Below are positions 1-11,939 of a stretch of DNA of 64,000 nt, piece by piece (positions within the stretch are counted from its first letter, which is position 1; each line of letters opens with the position of its first letter). A program made the position numbers and the translations under genes. Source of the DNA: Macrostomum hystrix (lineage: Eukaryota; Platyhelminthes; Macrostomidae); NCBI GenBank assembly GCA_950097015.1, contig CATNEN010000039.1:15904501-15968500 (forward strand), read 5' to 3'. The notes beneath the pieces are model-generated. The model was not told the origin of the DNA. It was given only the letters and a program-made list of their open reading frames with translations, and searched no databases.

Positions 1-1658
1 TTGTTCAGGCTATATTCAGTCTCTTGTTCAGGCTATATTCAGTCTCTTGTTCATGCTATATTCAGTCTCTTGTTCAGGCTATATTCAGTCTCTTGTTCAT
101 GCTATATTCAGTCTCTTGTTCATGCTATATTCAGTCTCTTGTTCATGCTATATTCAGTCTCTTGTTCAGGCTATATTCAGTCTCTTGTTCATGCTATATT
201 CAGTCTCTTGTTCATGCTATATTCAGTCTCTTGTTCAGGCTATATTCAGTCTCTTGTTCATGCTATATTCAGTCTCTTGTTCATGCTATATTCAGTCTCT
301 TGTTCATGCTATATTCAGTCTCTTGTTCAGGCTACATTCAGTCTCTTGTTCAGGCTATATTCAGTCTCTTGTTCAGGCTATATTCAGTCTCTTGTTCATG
401 CTATATTCAGTCTCTTGTTCAGGCTATATTCAGTCTCTTGTTCAGGCTATATTCAGTCTCTTGTTCAGGCTATATTCAGTCTCTTGTTCAGGCTATATTC
501 AGTCTCTTGTTCATGCTATATTCAGTCTCTTGTTCATGCTATATTCAGTCTCTTGTTCATGCTATATTCAGTCTCTTGTTCATGCTATATTCAGTCTCTT
601 GTTCATGCTATATTCAGTCTCTTGTTCATGCTATATTCAGTCTCTTGTTCATGCTATATTCAGTCTCTTGTTCATGCTATATTCAGTCTCTTGTTCATGC
701 TATATTCAGTCTCTTGTTCAGGCTATATTCAGTCTCTTGTTCAGGCTATATTCAGTCTCTTGTTCAGGCTATATTCAGTCTCTTGTTCATGCTATATTCA
801 GTCTCTTGTTCATGCTATATTCAGTCTCTTGTTCAGGCTATATTCAGTCTCTTGTTCATGCTATATTCAGTCTCTTGTTCATGCTATATTCAGTCTCTTG
901 TTCATGCTATATTCAGTCTCTTGTTCATGCTATATTCAGTCTCTTGTTCATGCTATATTCAGTCTCTTGTTCAGGCTATATTCAGTCTCTTGTTCATGCT
1001 ATATTCAGTCTCTTGTTCATGCTATATTCAGTCTCTTGTTCATGCTATATTCAGTCTCTTGTTCATGCTATATTCAGTCTCTTGTTCATGCTATATTCAG
1101 TCTCTTGTTCAGGCTATATTCAGTCTCTTGTTCATGCTATATTCAGTCTCTTGTTCATGCTATATTCAGTCTCTTGTTCATGCTATATTCAGTCTCTTGT
1201 TCAGGCTATATTCAGTCTCTTGTTCAGGCTATATTCAGTCTCTTGTTCAGGCTATATTCAGTCTCTTGTTCATGCTATATTCAGTCTCTTGTTCAGGCTA
1301 TATTCAGTCTCTTGTTCATGCTATATTCAGCCTCTTGTTAATGCTATATTCAGTCTCTTGTTCATGCTATATTCAGTCTCTTGTTCATGCTATATTCAGT
1401 CTCTTGTTCATGCTATATTCAGTCTCTTGTTCATGCTATATTCAGTCTCTTGTTCATGCTATATTCAGTCTCTTGTTCATGCTATATTCAGCCTCTTGTT
1501 CACGCTATATTCAGTCTCTTGTTCAGGCTATATTCAGTCTCTTGTTCAGGCTCTATTCAGGCTATATTCAGGCACTATTCAGGCTCTATTCAGGCTATAT
1601 TCAGGCACTATTCAGGTTATATTCAGGCTATATTCAGGCACTATTCAGGTTATTTACC
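1..1658. repeat. 23-bp minisatellite array
   Basis: Nearly perfect head-to-tail 23-bp units (core ttgttca[g/t]gctatattc) run from the window edge to about 1556, some 67 copies. Almost all variation is one G/T difference at base 8, with rare point changes near 339, 1331 and 1491. From about 1557 the array degrades into shorter ctattcagg-type units and ends near 1658. Because 23 is not a multiple of 3 and the unit has no stop in any + frame, long open frames appear in all three frames; they are not genes. The array continues beyond the left edge. Confidence 0.97.
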
Positions 1659-2175
1659 GTTTTTTAGGCTAGACCAGATTCACTTTCTCGGGATTTTTTC
1701 AGACAATAATCAGTCTGAAGTGGTTGACGATAAATTAAATTTATTCATTGCATTGTTTTATCATTGCTATTGCAAATTTCTTACAAATTGTTTTAATAAT
1801 GAATCGTGTACTGTTTGTTAGTATTTACGAGTTCGTAAGTTCGACAAAAAGATACAACGTTTCTTTAGTCGCTATATTGACAGTTCTTACTGAACTTAAG
1901 CACTAGATTTGGTCATTGATGGCTTTTCTCGTCTATGACCTGATTTTAGCTACTATGGTCGCATTTTTTTAAACAAAGAATAAGAGAAACCTTAGGCCTC
2001 TTTAAAAGAAGCGCCTAATCTTGACACCTTGGCTTTCGGAAAATCAGTTAGTCACGCAATCGATCTTTTTATTATAATTATAAAATGCGATCAGTGTCGC
2101 TGAAAATATAATACAGGAGGGTCTTAGCAACGGGTGTTTGGGAGCGGCTGCGAATCCGTGGCGACGGTAAGACCA
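1659..2175. other. unique spacer between two satellite arrays
   Basis: About 0.5 kb of AT-rich non-repetitive DNA separates the 23-bp and 16-bp arrays. I find no coding frame, RNA gene or mobile-element signature in it. Confidence 0.7.
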
Positions 2176-3649
2176 TCTCTCCCTTGTCTAATCTTTCCCG
2201 TAACTGATCTCTCCTGTGTGTTATCTCTCCTGTGTCTCATCTCTCCTGTGTCTCATCTCTCCTGTGTGTTATCTCTCCTGTGTCTCATCTCTCCTGTGTG
2301 TTATCTCTCCTGTGTCTCATCTCTCCTGTGTGTTATCTCTCCTGTGTCTCATCTCTCCCGTGTCTCATCTCTCCCGTGTCTCATCTCTCCTGTGTGTTAT
2401 CTCTCCTGTGTCTCATCTCTCCCGTGTCTCATCTCTCCCGTGTCTCATCTCTCCTGTGTCTCATCTCTCCTGTGTCTCATCTCTCCCGTGTGTTATCTCT
2501 CCTGTGTCTCATCTCTCCCGTGTGTTATCTCTCCTGTGTCTCATCTCTCCTGTGTCTCATCTCTCCTGTGTCTCATCTCTCCCGTGTGTTATCTCTCCCT
2601 TGTCTCATCTCTCCTGTGTGTTATCTCTCCCTTGTCTCATCTCTCCTGTGTCTCATCTCTCCTGTGTCTCATCTCTCCTGTGTCTCATCTCTCCTGTGTC
2701 TCATCTCTCCCGTGTGTTATCTCTCCTGTGTCTCATCTCTCCTGTGTCTCATCTCTCCTGTGTCTCATCTCTCCCGTGTGTTATCTCTCCTGTGTCTCAT
2801 CTCTCCTGTGTGTTATCTCTCCTGTGTCTCATCTCTCCTGTGTCTCATCTCTCCTGTGTGTTATCTCTCCTGTGTCTCATCTCTCCTGTGTGTTATCTCT
2901 CCTGTGTCTCATCTCTCCTGTGTGTTATCTCTCCTGTGTCTCATCTCTCCCGTGTCTCATCTCTCCCGTGTCTCATCTCTCCTGTGTGTTATCTCTCCTG
3001 TGTCTCATCTCTCCCGTGTCTCATCTCTCCCGTGTCTCATCTCTCCTGTGTGTTATCTCTCCTGTGTCTCATCTCTCCTGTGTGTTATCTCTCCTGTGTC
3101 TCATCTCTCCTGTGTGTTATCTCTCCTGTGTCTCATCTCTCCTGTGTCTCATCTCTCCTGTGTGTTATCTCTCCCTTGTCTCATCTCTCCTGTGTGTTAT
3201 CTCTCCCTTGTCTCATCTCTCCTGTGTGTTATCTCTCCCTTGTCTCATCTCTCCTGTGTCTCATCTCTCCTGTGTCTCATCTCTCCTGTGTCTCATCTCT
3301 CCTGTGTCTCATCTCTCCCGTGTGTTATCTCTCCTGTGTCTCATCTCTCCCGTGTGTTATCTCTCCTGTGTCTCATCTCTCCTGTGTCTCATCTCTCCTG
3401 TGTCTCATCTCTCCTGTGTGTTATCTCTCCCTTGTCTCATCTCTCCTGTGTGTTATCTCTCCCTTGTCTCATCTCTCCTGTGTCTCATCTCTCCTGTGTC
3501 TCATCTCTCCTGTGTCTCATCTCTCCTGTGTCTCATCTCTCCTGTGTGTTATCTCTCCTGTGTCTCATCTCTCCTGTGTCTCATCTCTCCTGTGTCTCAT
3601 CTCTCCCGTGTGTTATCTCTCCTGTGTCTCATCTCTCCTGTGTCTCATC

Positions 3650-6600
3650 TCTCCCTTGTCTAATCTTTCCCGTAACTAATCTCTCCTGTGTGTTATCTCT
3701 CCCTTGTCTCATCTCTCCTGTGTCTCATCTCTCCTGTGTCTCATCTCTCCTGTGTCTCATCTCTCCTGTGTCTCATCTCTCCCGTGTGTTATCTCTCCTG
3801 TGTCTCATCTCTCCTGTGTCTCATCTCTCCTGTGTCTCATCTCTCCCGTGTGTTATCTCTCCTGTGTCTCATCTCTCCTGTGTCTCATCTCTCCCTTGTC
3901 TAATCTTTCCCGTAACTAATCTCTCCTGTGTGTTATCTCTCCCTTGTCTCATCTCTCCTGTGTCTCATCTCTCCTGTGTCTCATCTCTCCTGTGTCTCAT
4001 CTCTCCTGTGTCTCATCTCTCCCGTGTGTTATCTCTCCTGTGTCTCATCTCTCCTGTGTCTCATCTCTCCTGTGTCTCATCTCTCCCGTGTGTTATCTCT
4101 CCTGTGTCTCATCTCTCCTGTGTCTCATCTCTCCCTTGTCTAATCTTTCCCGTAACTAATCTCTCCTGTGTGTTATCTCTCCTGTGTGTTATCTCTCCTG
4201 TGTCTCATCTCTCCTGTGTGTTATCTCTCCTGTGTCTCATCTCTCCTGTGTCTCATCTCTCCTGTGTGTTATCTCTCCTGTGTCTCATCTCTCCTGTGTG
4301 TTATCTCTCCTGTGTCTCATCTCTCCTGTGTGTTATCTCTCCTGTGTCTCATCTCTCCCGTGTCTCATCTCTCCCGTGTCTCATCTCTCCTGTGTGTTAT
4401 CTCTCCTGTGTCTCATCTCTCCCGTGTCTCATCTCTCCCGTGTCTCATCTCTCCTGTGTGTTATCTCTCCTGTGTCTCATCTCTCCTGTGTGTTATCTCT
4501 CCTGTGTCTCATCTCTCCTGTGTGTTATCTCTCCTGTGTCTCATCTCTCCTGTGTCTCATCTCTCCTGTGTCTCATCTCTCCTGTGTCTCATCTCTCCTG
4601 TGTCTCATCTCTCCCTTGTCTAATCTTTCCCGTAACTAATCTCTCCTGTGTGTTATCTCTCCTGTGTGTTATCTCTCCTGTGTCTCATCTCTCCTGTGTG
4701 TTATCTCTCCTGTGTCTCATCTCTCCTGTGTCTCATCTCTCCTGTGTGTTATCTCTCCTGTGTCTCATCTCTCCTGTGTGTTATCTCTCCTGTGTCTCAT
4801 CTCTCCTGTGTGTTATCTCTCCTGTGTCTCATCTCTCCCGTGTCTCATCTCTCCCGTGTCTCATCTCTCCTGTGTGTTATCTCTCCTGTGTCTCATCTCT
4901 CCCGTGTCTCATCTCTCCCGTGTCTCATCTCTCCTGTGTGTTATCTCTCCTGTGTCTCATCTCTCCCGTGTCTCATCTCTCCCGTGTCTCATCTCTCCTG
5001 TATGTTATCTCTCCTGTGTCTCATCTCTCCTGTGTGTTATCTCTCCTGTGTGTTATCTCTCCTGTGTCTCATCTCTCCTGTGTCTCATCTCTCCTGTGTG
5101 TTATCTCTCCTGTGTGTTATCTCTCCTGTGTCTCATCTCTCCTGTGTGTTATCTCTCCTGTGTGTTATCTCTCCTGTGTCTCATCTCTCCTGTGTCTCAT
5201 CTCTCCTGTGTGTTATCTCTCCTGTGTGTTATCTCTCCTGTGTCTCATCTCTCCTGTGTCTCATCTCTCCTGTGTGTTATCTCTCCTGTGTGTTATCTCT
5301 CCTGTGTGTTATCTCTCCTGTGTCTCATCTCTCCTGTGTGTTATCTCTCCTGTGTCTCATCTCTCCCGTGTCTCATCTCTCCCGTGTCTCATCTCTCCTG
5401 TGTGTTATCTCTCCTGTGTCTCATCTCTCCTGTGTGTTATCTCTCCTGTGTCTCATCTCTCCTGTGTGTTATCTCTCCTGTGTCTCATCTCTCCCGTGTC
5501 TCATCTCTCCCGTGTCTCATCTCTCCTGTGTGTTATCTCTCCTGTGTCTCATCTCTCCTGTGTCTCATCTCTCCTGTGTCTCATCTCTCCTGTGTCTCAT
5601 CTCTCCTGTGTGTTATCTCTCCTGTGTCTCATCTCTCCTGTGTGTTATCTCTCCTGTGTGTTATCTCTCCTGTGTCTCATCTCTCCCGTGTCTCATCTCT
5701 CCTGTGTGTTATCTCTCCTGTGTGTTATCTCTCCTGTGTCTCATCTCTCCTGTGTGTTATCTCTCCTGTGTGTTATCTCTCCTGTGTCTCATCTCTCCTG
5801 TGTCTCATCTCTCCTGTGTGTTATCTCTCCTGTGTGTTATCTCTCCTGTGTCTCATCTCTCCTGTGTGTTATCTCTCCTGTGTGTTATCTCTCCTGTGTC
5901 TCATCTCTCCTGTGTCTCATCTCTCCTGTGTGTTATCTCTCCTGTGTGTTATCTCTCCTGTGTCTCATCTCTCCTGTGTGTTATCTCTCCTGTGTGTTAT
6001 CTCTCCTGTGTCTCATCTCTCCTGTGTGTTATCTCTCCTGTGTCTCATCTCTCCTGTGTCTCATCTCTCCTGTGTCTCATCTCTCCTGTGTCTCATCTCT
6101 CCTGTGTGTTATCTCTCCTGTGTCTCATCTCTCCTGTGTCTCATCTCTCCTGTGTCTCATCTCTCCTGTGTCTCATCTCTCCCGTGTCTCATCTCTCCCT
6201 TGTCTAATCTTTCCCGTAACTAATCTCTCCTGTGTGTTATCTCTCCCTTGTCTCATCTCTCCTGTGTCTCATCTCTCCTGTGTCTCATCTCTCCTGTGTC
6301 TCATCTCTCCTGTGTCTCATCTCTCCCGTGTCTCATCTCTCCTGTGTCTCATCTCTCCTGTGTCTCATCTCTCCTGTGTCTCATCTCTCCCGTGTGTTAT
6401 CTCTCCTGTGTCTCATCTCTCCTGTGTCTCATCTCTCCCTTGTCTAATCTTTCCCGTAACTAATCTCTCCTGTGTGTTATCTCTCCCTTGTCTCATCTCT
6501 CCTGTGTCTCATCTCTCCTGTGTCTCATCTCTCCTGTGTCTCATCTCTCCTGTGTCTCATCTCTCCCGTGTGTTATCTCTCCTGTGTCTCATCTCTCCTG

Positions 6601-8784
6601 TGTCTCATCTCTCCTGTGTCTCATCTCTCCCGTGTGTTATCTCTCCTGTGTCTCATCTCTCCTGTGTCTCATCTCTCCCTTGTCTAATCTTTCCCGTAAC
6701 TAATCTCTCCTGTGTGTTATCTCTCCTGTGTGTTATCTCTCCTGTGTCTCATCTCTCCTGTGTGTTATCTCTCCTGTGTCTCATCTCTCCTGTGTCTCAT
6801 CTCTCCTGTGTGTTATCTCTCCTGTGTCTCATCTCTCCTGTGTGTTATCTCTCCTGTGTCTCATCTCTCCTGTGTGTTATTTCTCCTGTGTCTCATCTCT
6901 CCCGTGTCTCATCTCTCCCGTGTCTCATCTCTCCTGTGTGTTATCTCTCCTGTGTCTCATCTCTCCCGTGTCTCATCTCTCCCGTGTCTCATCTCTCCTG
7001 TGTGTTATCTCTCCTGTGTCTCATCTCTCCTGTGTGTTATCTCTCCTGTGTCTCATCTCTCCTGTGTGTTATCTCTCCTGTGTCTCATCTCTCCTGTGTC
7101 TCATCTCTCCTGTGTCTCATCTCTCCTGTGTCTCATCTCTCCTGTGTCTCATCTCTCCCTTGTCTAATCTTTCCCGTAACTAATCTCTCCTGTGTGTTAT
7201 CTCTCCTGTGTGTTATCTCTCCTGTGTCTCATCTCTCCTGTGTGTTATCTCTCCTGTGTCTCATCTCTCCTGTGTCTCATCTCTCCTGTGTGTTATCTCT
7301 CCTGTGTCTCATCTCTCCTGTGTGTTATCTCTCCTGTGTCTCATCTCTCCTGTGTGTTATCTCTCCTGTGTCTCATCTCTCCCGTGTCTCATCTCTCCCG
7401 TGTCTCATCTCTCCTGTGTGTTATCTCTCCTGTGTCTCATCTCTCCCGTGTCTCATCTCTCCCGTGTCTCATCTCTCCTGTGTGTTATCTCTCCTGTGTC
7501 TCATCTCTCCCGTGTCTCATCTCTCCCGTGTCTCATCTCTCCTGTATGTTATCTCTCCTGTGTCTCATCTCTCCTGTGTGTTATCTCTCCTGTGTGTTAT
7601 CTCTCCTGTGTCTCATCTCTCCTGTGTCTCATCTCTCCTGTGTGTTATCTCTCCTGTGTGTTATCTCTCCTGTGTCTCATCTCTCCTGTGTGTTATCTCT
7701 CCTGTGTGTTATCTCTCCTGTGTCTCATCTCTCCTGTGTCTCATCTCTCCTGTGTGTTATCTCTCCTGTGTGTTATCTCTCCTGTGTCTCATCTCTCCTG
7801 TGTCTCATCTCTCCTGTGTGTTATCTCTCCTGTGTGTTATCTCTCCTGTGTGTTATCTCTCCTGTGTCTCATCTCTCCTGTGTGTTATCTCTCCTGTGTC
7901 TCATCTCTCCCGTGTCTCATCTCTCCCGTGTCTCATCTCTCCTGTGTGTTATCTCTCCTGTGTCTCATCTCTCCTGTGTGTTATCTCTCCTGTGTCTCAT
8001 CTCTCCTGTGTGTTATCTCTCCTGTGTCTCATCTCTCCCGTGTCTCATCTCTCCCGTGTCTCATCTCTCCTGTGTGTTATCTCTCCTGTGTCTCATCTCT
8101 CCTGTGTCTCATCTCTCCTGTGTCTCATCTCTCCTGTGTCTCATCTCTCCTGTGTGTTATCTCTCCTGTGTCTCATCTCTCCTGTGTGTTATCTCTCCTG
8201 TGTGTTATCTCTCCTGTGTCTCATCTCTCCCGTGTCTCATCTCTCCTGTGTGTTATCTCTCCTGTGTGTTATCTCTCCTGTGTCTCATCTCTCCTGTGTG
8301 TTATCTCTCCTGTGTGTTATCTCTCCTGTGTCTCATCTCTCCTGTGTCTCATCTCTCCTGTGTGTTATCTCTCCTGTGTGTTATCTCTCCTGTGTCTCAT
8401 CTCTCCTGTGTGTTATCTCTCCTGTGTGTTATCTCTCCTGTGTCTCATCTCTCCTGTGTCTCATCTCTCCTGTGTCTCATCTCTCCTGTGTGTTATCTCT
8501 CCTGTGTCTCATCTCTCCTGTGTGTTATCTCTCCTGTGTGTTATCTCTCCTGTGTCTCATCTCTCCTGTGTGTTATCTCTCCTGTGTCTCATCTCTCCTG
8601 TGTCTCATCTCTCCTGTGTCTCATCTCTCCTGTGTCTCATCTCTCCTGTGTGTTATCTCTCCTGTGTCTCATCTCTCCTGTGTCTCATCTCTCCTGTGTC
8701 TCATCTCTCCTGTGTCTCATCTCTCCCGTGTCTCATCTCTCCCTTGTCTAATCTTTCCCGTAACTAATCTCTCCTGTGTGTTAT
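3650..8784. repeat. 2,544-bp tandem duplication inside the 16-bp satellite
   Basis: The block from about 3650 to 6200 is repeated at an offset of 2,544 bp (159 units), ending near 8784. Rare private variants are shared at that offset: the tatgtt variant at 5001 recurs at 7545. The copies differ at a few sites only, for example a C/T change at 4337 versus 6881 and unit-type changes near 3787/6331. Nested inside are 240-bp repeats (starts near 3688 and 3928; again 6232 and 6472) and a 480-bp repeat (4168 and 4648). Confidence 0.9.
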
Positions 8785-10256
8785 CTCTCCTGTGTGTTAT
8801 CTCTCCTGTGTCTCATCTCTCCTGTGTGTTATCTCTCCTGTGTGTTATCTCTCCTGTGTCTCATCTCTCCTGTGTGTTATCTCTCCTGTGTCTCATCTCT
8901 CCTGTGTCTCATCTCTCCTGTGTCTCATCTCTCCTGTGTCTCATCTCTCCTGTGTGTTATCTCTCCTGTGTCTCATCTCTCCTGTGTCTCATCTCTCCTG
9001 TGTCTCATCTCTCCTGTGTCTCATCTCTCCCGTGTCTCATCTCTCCCTTGTCTAAGCTTTCCCGTAACTAATCTCTCCTGTGTGTTATCTCTCCTGTGTG
9101 TTATCTCTCCTGTGTCTCATCTCTCCTGTGTGTTATCTCTCCTGTGTGTTATCTCTCCTGTGTCTCATCTCTCCTGTGTGTTATCTCTCCTGTGTCTCAT
9201 CTCTCCTGTGTCTCATCTCTCCTGTGTCTCATCTCTCCTGTGTCTCATCTCTCCTGTGTGTTATCTCTCCTGTGTCTCATCTCTCCTGTGTCTCATCTCT
9301 CCTGTGTCTCATCTCTCCTGTGTCTCATCTCTCCCGTGTCTCATCTCTCCCTTGTCTAATCTTTCCCGTAACTAATCTCTCCTGTGTGTTATCTCTCCTG
9401 TGTGTTATCTCTCCTGTGTCTCATCTCTCCTGTGTGTTATCTCTCCTGTGTGTTATCTCTCCTGTGTCTCATCTCTCCTGTGTGTTATCTCTCCTGTGTC
9501 TCATCTCTCCTGTGTCTCATCTCTCCTGTGTCTCATCTCTCCTGTGTCTCATCTCTCCTGTGTGTTATCTCTCCTGTGTCTCATCTCTCCTGTGTCTCAT
9601 CTCTCCTGTGTCTCATCTCTCCTGTGTCTCATCTCTCCCGTGTCTCATCTCTCCCTTGTCTAAGCTTTCCCGTAACTAATCTCTCCTGTGTGTTATCTCT
9701 CCTGTGTGTTATCTCTCCTGTGTCTCATCTCTCCTGTGTGTTATCTCTCCTGTGTGTTATCTCTCCTGTGTCTCATCTCTCCTGTGTGTTATCTCTCCTG
9801 TGTCTCATCTCTCCTGTGTCTCATCTCTCCTGTGTCTCATCTCTCCTGTGTCTCATCTCTCCTGTGTGTTATCTCTCCTGTGTCTCATCTCTCCTGTGTC
9901 TCATCTCTCCTGTGTCTCATCTCTCCTGTGTCTCATCTCTCCCGTGTCTCATCTCTCCCTTGTCTAATCTTTCCCGTAACTAATCTCTCCTGTGTGTTAT
10001 CTCTCCTGTGTGTTATCTCTCCTGTGTCTCATCTCTCCTGTGTGTTATCTCTCCTGTGTGTTATCTCTCCTGTGTCTCATCTCTCCTGTGTGTTATCTCT
10101 CCTGTGTCTCATCTCTCCTGTGTCTCATCTCTCCTGTGTCTCATCTCTCCTGTGTCTCATCTCTCCTGTGTGTTATCTCTCCTGTGTCTCATCTCTCCTG
10201 TGTCTCATCTCTCCTGTGTCTCATCTCTCCTGTGTCTCATCTCTCCCTTGTCTAAT
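8749..10256. repeat. 304-bp higher-order repeats with alternating marker
   Basis: A 19-unit (304-bp) block recurs about five times; its marker lies at 8749, 9053, 9357, 9661 and 9965, and the next marker comes after 288 bp. The marker alternates between taatcttt (8749, 9357, 9965) and taagcttt (9053, 9661). The true period is therefore a 608-bp dimer, and a HindIII-type site occurs once per dimer. Confidence 0.88.
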
Positions 10257-10515
10257 CTTTCCCGTAACTAATCTCTCCTGTGTGTTATCTCTCCTGTGTC
10301 TCATCTCTCCTGTGTCTCATCTCTCCTGTGTCTCATCTCTCCTGTGTCTCATCTCTCCTGTGTCTCATCTCTCCCTTGTCTAATCTTTCCCGTAACTAAT
10401 CTCTCCCGTGTCTCATCTCTCCTGTGTCTCATCTCTCCTGTGTCTCATCTCTCCTGTGTCTCATCTCTCCTGTGTCTCATCTCTCCTGTGTCTCATCTCT
10501 CCTGTGTCTCATCTC

Positions 10516-10630
10516 TCCCTTGTCTAATCTTTCCCTTGTCTAATCTTTCCCTTGTCTAATCTTTCCCTTGTCTAATCTTTCCCTTGTCTAATCTTTCCCT
10601 TGTCTAATCTTTCCCTTGTCTAATCTCTCC
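10516..10630. repeat. local amplification of the marker unit
   Basis: The unit ttgtctaatctttccc, elsewhere a single marker once per higher-order repeat, occurs about seven times in direct succession here. This is a small independent expansion inside the larger array. Confidence 0.85.
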
Positions 10631-11939
10631 CGTAACTAATCTCTCCTGTGTGTTATCTCTCCTGTGTCTCATCTCTCCTGTGTCTCATCTCTCCTGTGTC
10701 TCATCTCTCCTGTGTGTTATCTCTCCTGTGTCTCATCTCTCCTGTGTCTCATCTCTCCTGTGTCTCATCTCTCCTGTGTGTTATCTCTCCTGTGTCTCAT
10801 CTCTCCTGTGTCTCATCTCTCCTGTGTGTTATCTCTCCTGTGTCTCATCTCTCCTGTGTCTCATCTCTCCTGTGTGTTATCTCTCCTGTGTCTCATCTCT
10901 CCTGTGTCTCATCTCTCCTGTGTCTCATCTCTCCTGTGTGTTATCTCTCCTGTGTCTCATCTCTCCTGTGTCTCATCTCTCCTGTGTCTCATCTCTCCTG
11001 TGTCTCATCTCTCCTGTGTCTGATCTCTCCTGTGTGTTATCTCTCCTGTGTCTCATCTCTCCTGTGTGTTATCTCTCCTGTGTCTCATCTCTCCTGTGTC
11101 TCATCTCTCCTGTGTGTTATCTCTCCTGTGTCTCATCTCTCCTGTGTCTCATCTCTCCTGTGTCTCATCTCTCCTGTGTCTCATCTCTCCTGTGTCTCAT
11201 CTCTCCCGTGTCTCATCTCTCCCGTGTCTCATCTCTCCCTTGTCTAATCTTTCCCGTAACTAATCTCTCCTGTGTGTTATCTCTCCTGTGTCTCATCTCT
11301 CCTGTGTCTCATCTCTCCTGTGTGTTATCTCTCCTGTGTCTCATCTCTCCTGTGTCTCATCTCTCCTGTGTCTCATCTCTCCTGTGTCTCATCTCTCCTG
11401 TGTCTCATCTCTCCCGTGTCTCATCTCTCCCGTGTCTCATCTCTCCCTTGTCTAATCTTTCCCGTAACTAATCTCTCCTGTGTGTTATCTCTCCTGTGTG
11501 TTATCTCTCCTGTGTCTCATCTCTCCCGTGTCTCATCTCTCCCGTGTCTCATCTATCCCGCGTGCCATCTCTCCCGTGTCTCATCTCTCCCGTGTCTCAT
11601 CTCTCCCGTGTCTCATCTCTCCCGTGTCTCATCTATCCCGCGTGCCATCTCTCCCGTGTCTCATCTCTCCCGTGTCTCATCTCTCCCGTGTCTCATCTCT
11701 CCCGTGTCTCATCTCTCCCGTGTGTCATCTCTCCCGTGTCTCATCTCTCCCGTGTCTCATCCCTCCCGTGTCTCATCTCTCCCGTGTGTCATCTCTCCCG
11801 TGTGTCATCTCTCCCGTGTCTCATCTCTCCCGTGTGTCATCTCTCCCGTGTCTCATCTATCCCGCGTGCCATCTCTCCCGTGTCTCATCTCTCCTGTGTC
11901 TCATCTCTCCCGTGTGTCATCTCTCCTGTCTCTACCTTT

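Larger units (their letters stand above)
2176..11935. repeat. 16-bp satellite array, about 9.8 kb
   Basis: Tandem 16-bp units, mainly tctcctgtgtctcatc and tctcctgtgtgttatc, with variants carrying ccc or cccttg and a recurrent two-unit marker containing tctttcccgtaactaa. Thirteen of 16 bases in the main unit are pyrimidines, so the + strand is strongly C/T-biased. The variants form a limited alphabet (about five or six unit types) arranged in higher-order blocks of 240, 304, 480 and 2,544 bp, all multiples of 16. The last 400 bp (11,520-11,935) is a separate subfamily of cccgtgtctcatctct with cccgcgtgcc variants. Long open frames, one over 2,200 codons, arise because the unit lacks stops in all + frames. 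Confidence 0.97.

Noticed and set aside
1-1672. Three overlapping 446-547-codon frames
   Set aside because: They arise from the 23-bp unit being open in every frame; all are the same peptide period.
2232-9071. A 2,279-codon + strand open frame and dozens of related frames
   Set aside because: Pure 16-bp satellite with no stop in any frame; many frames do not begin with ATG; no non-repeat coding sequence, domain or splice site.
1-11935. CRISPR array
   Set aside because: Units are contiguous 16- or 23-mers without unique spacers, and the genome is eukaryotic.
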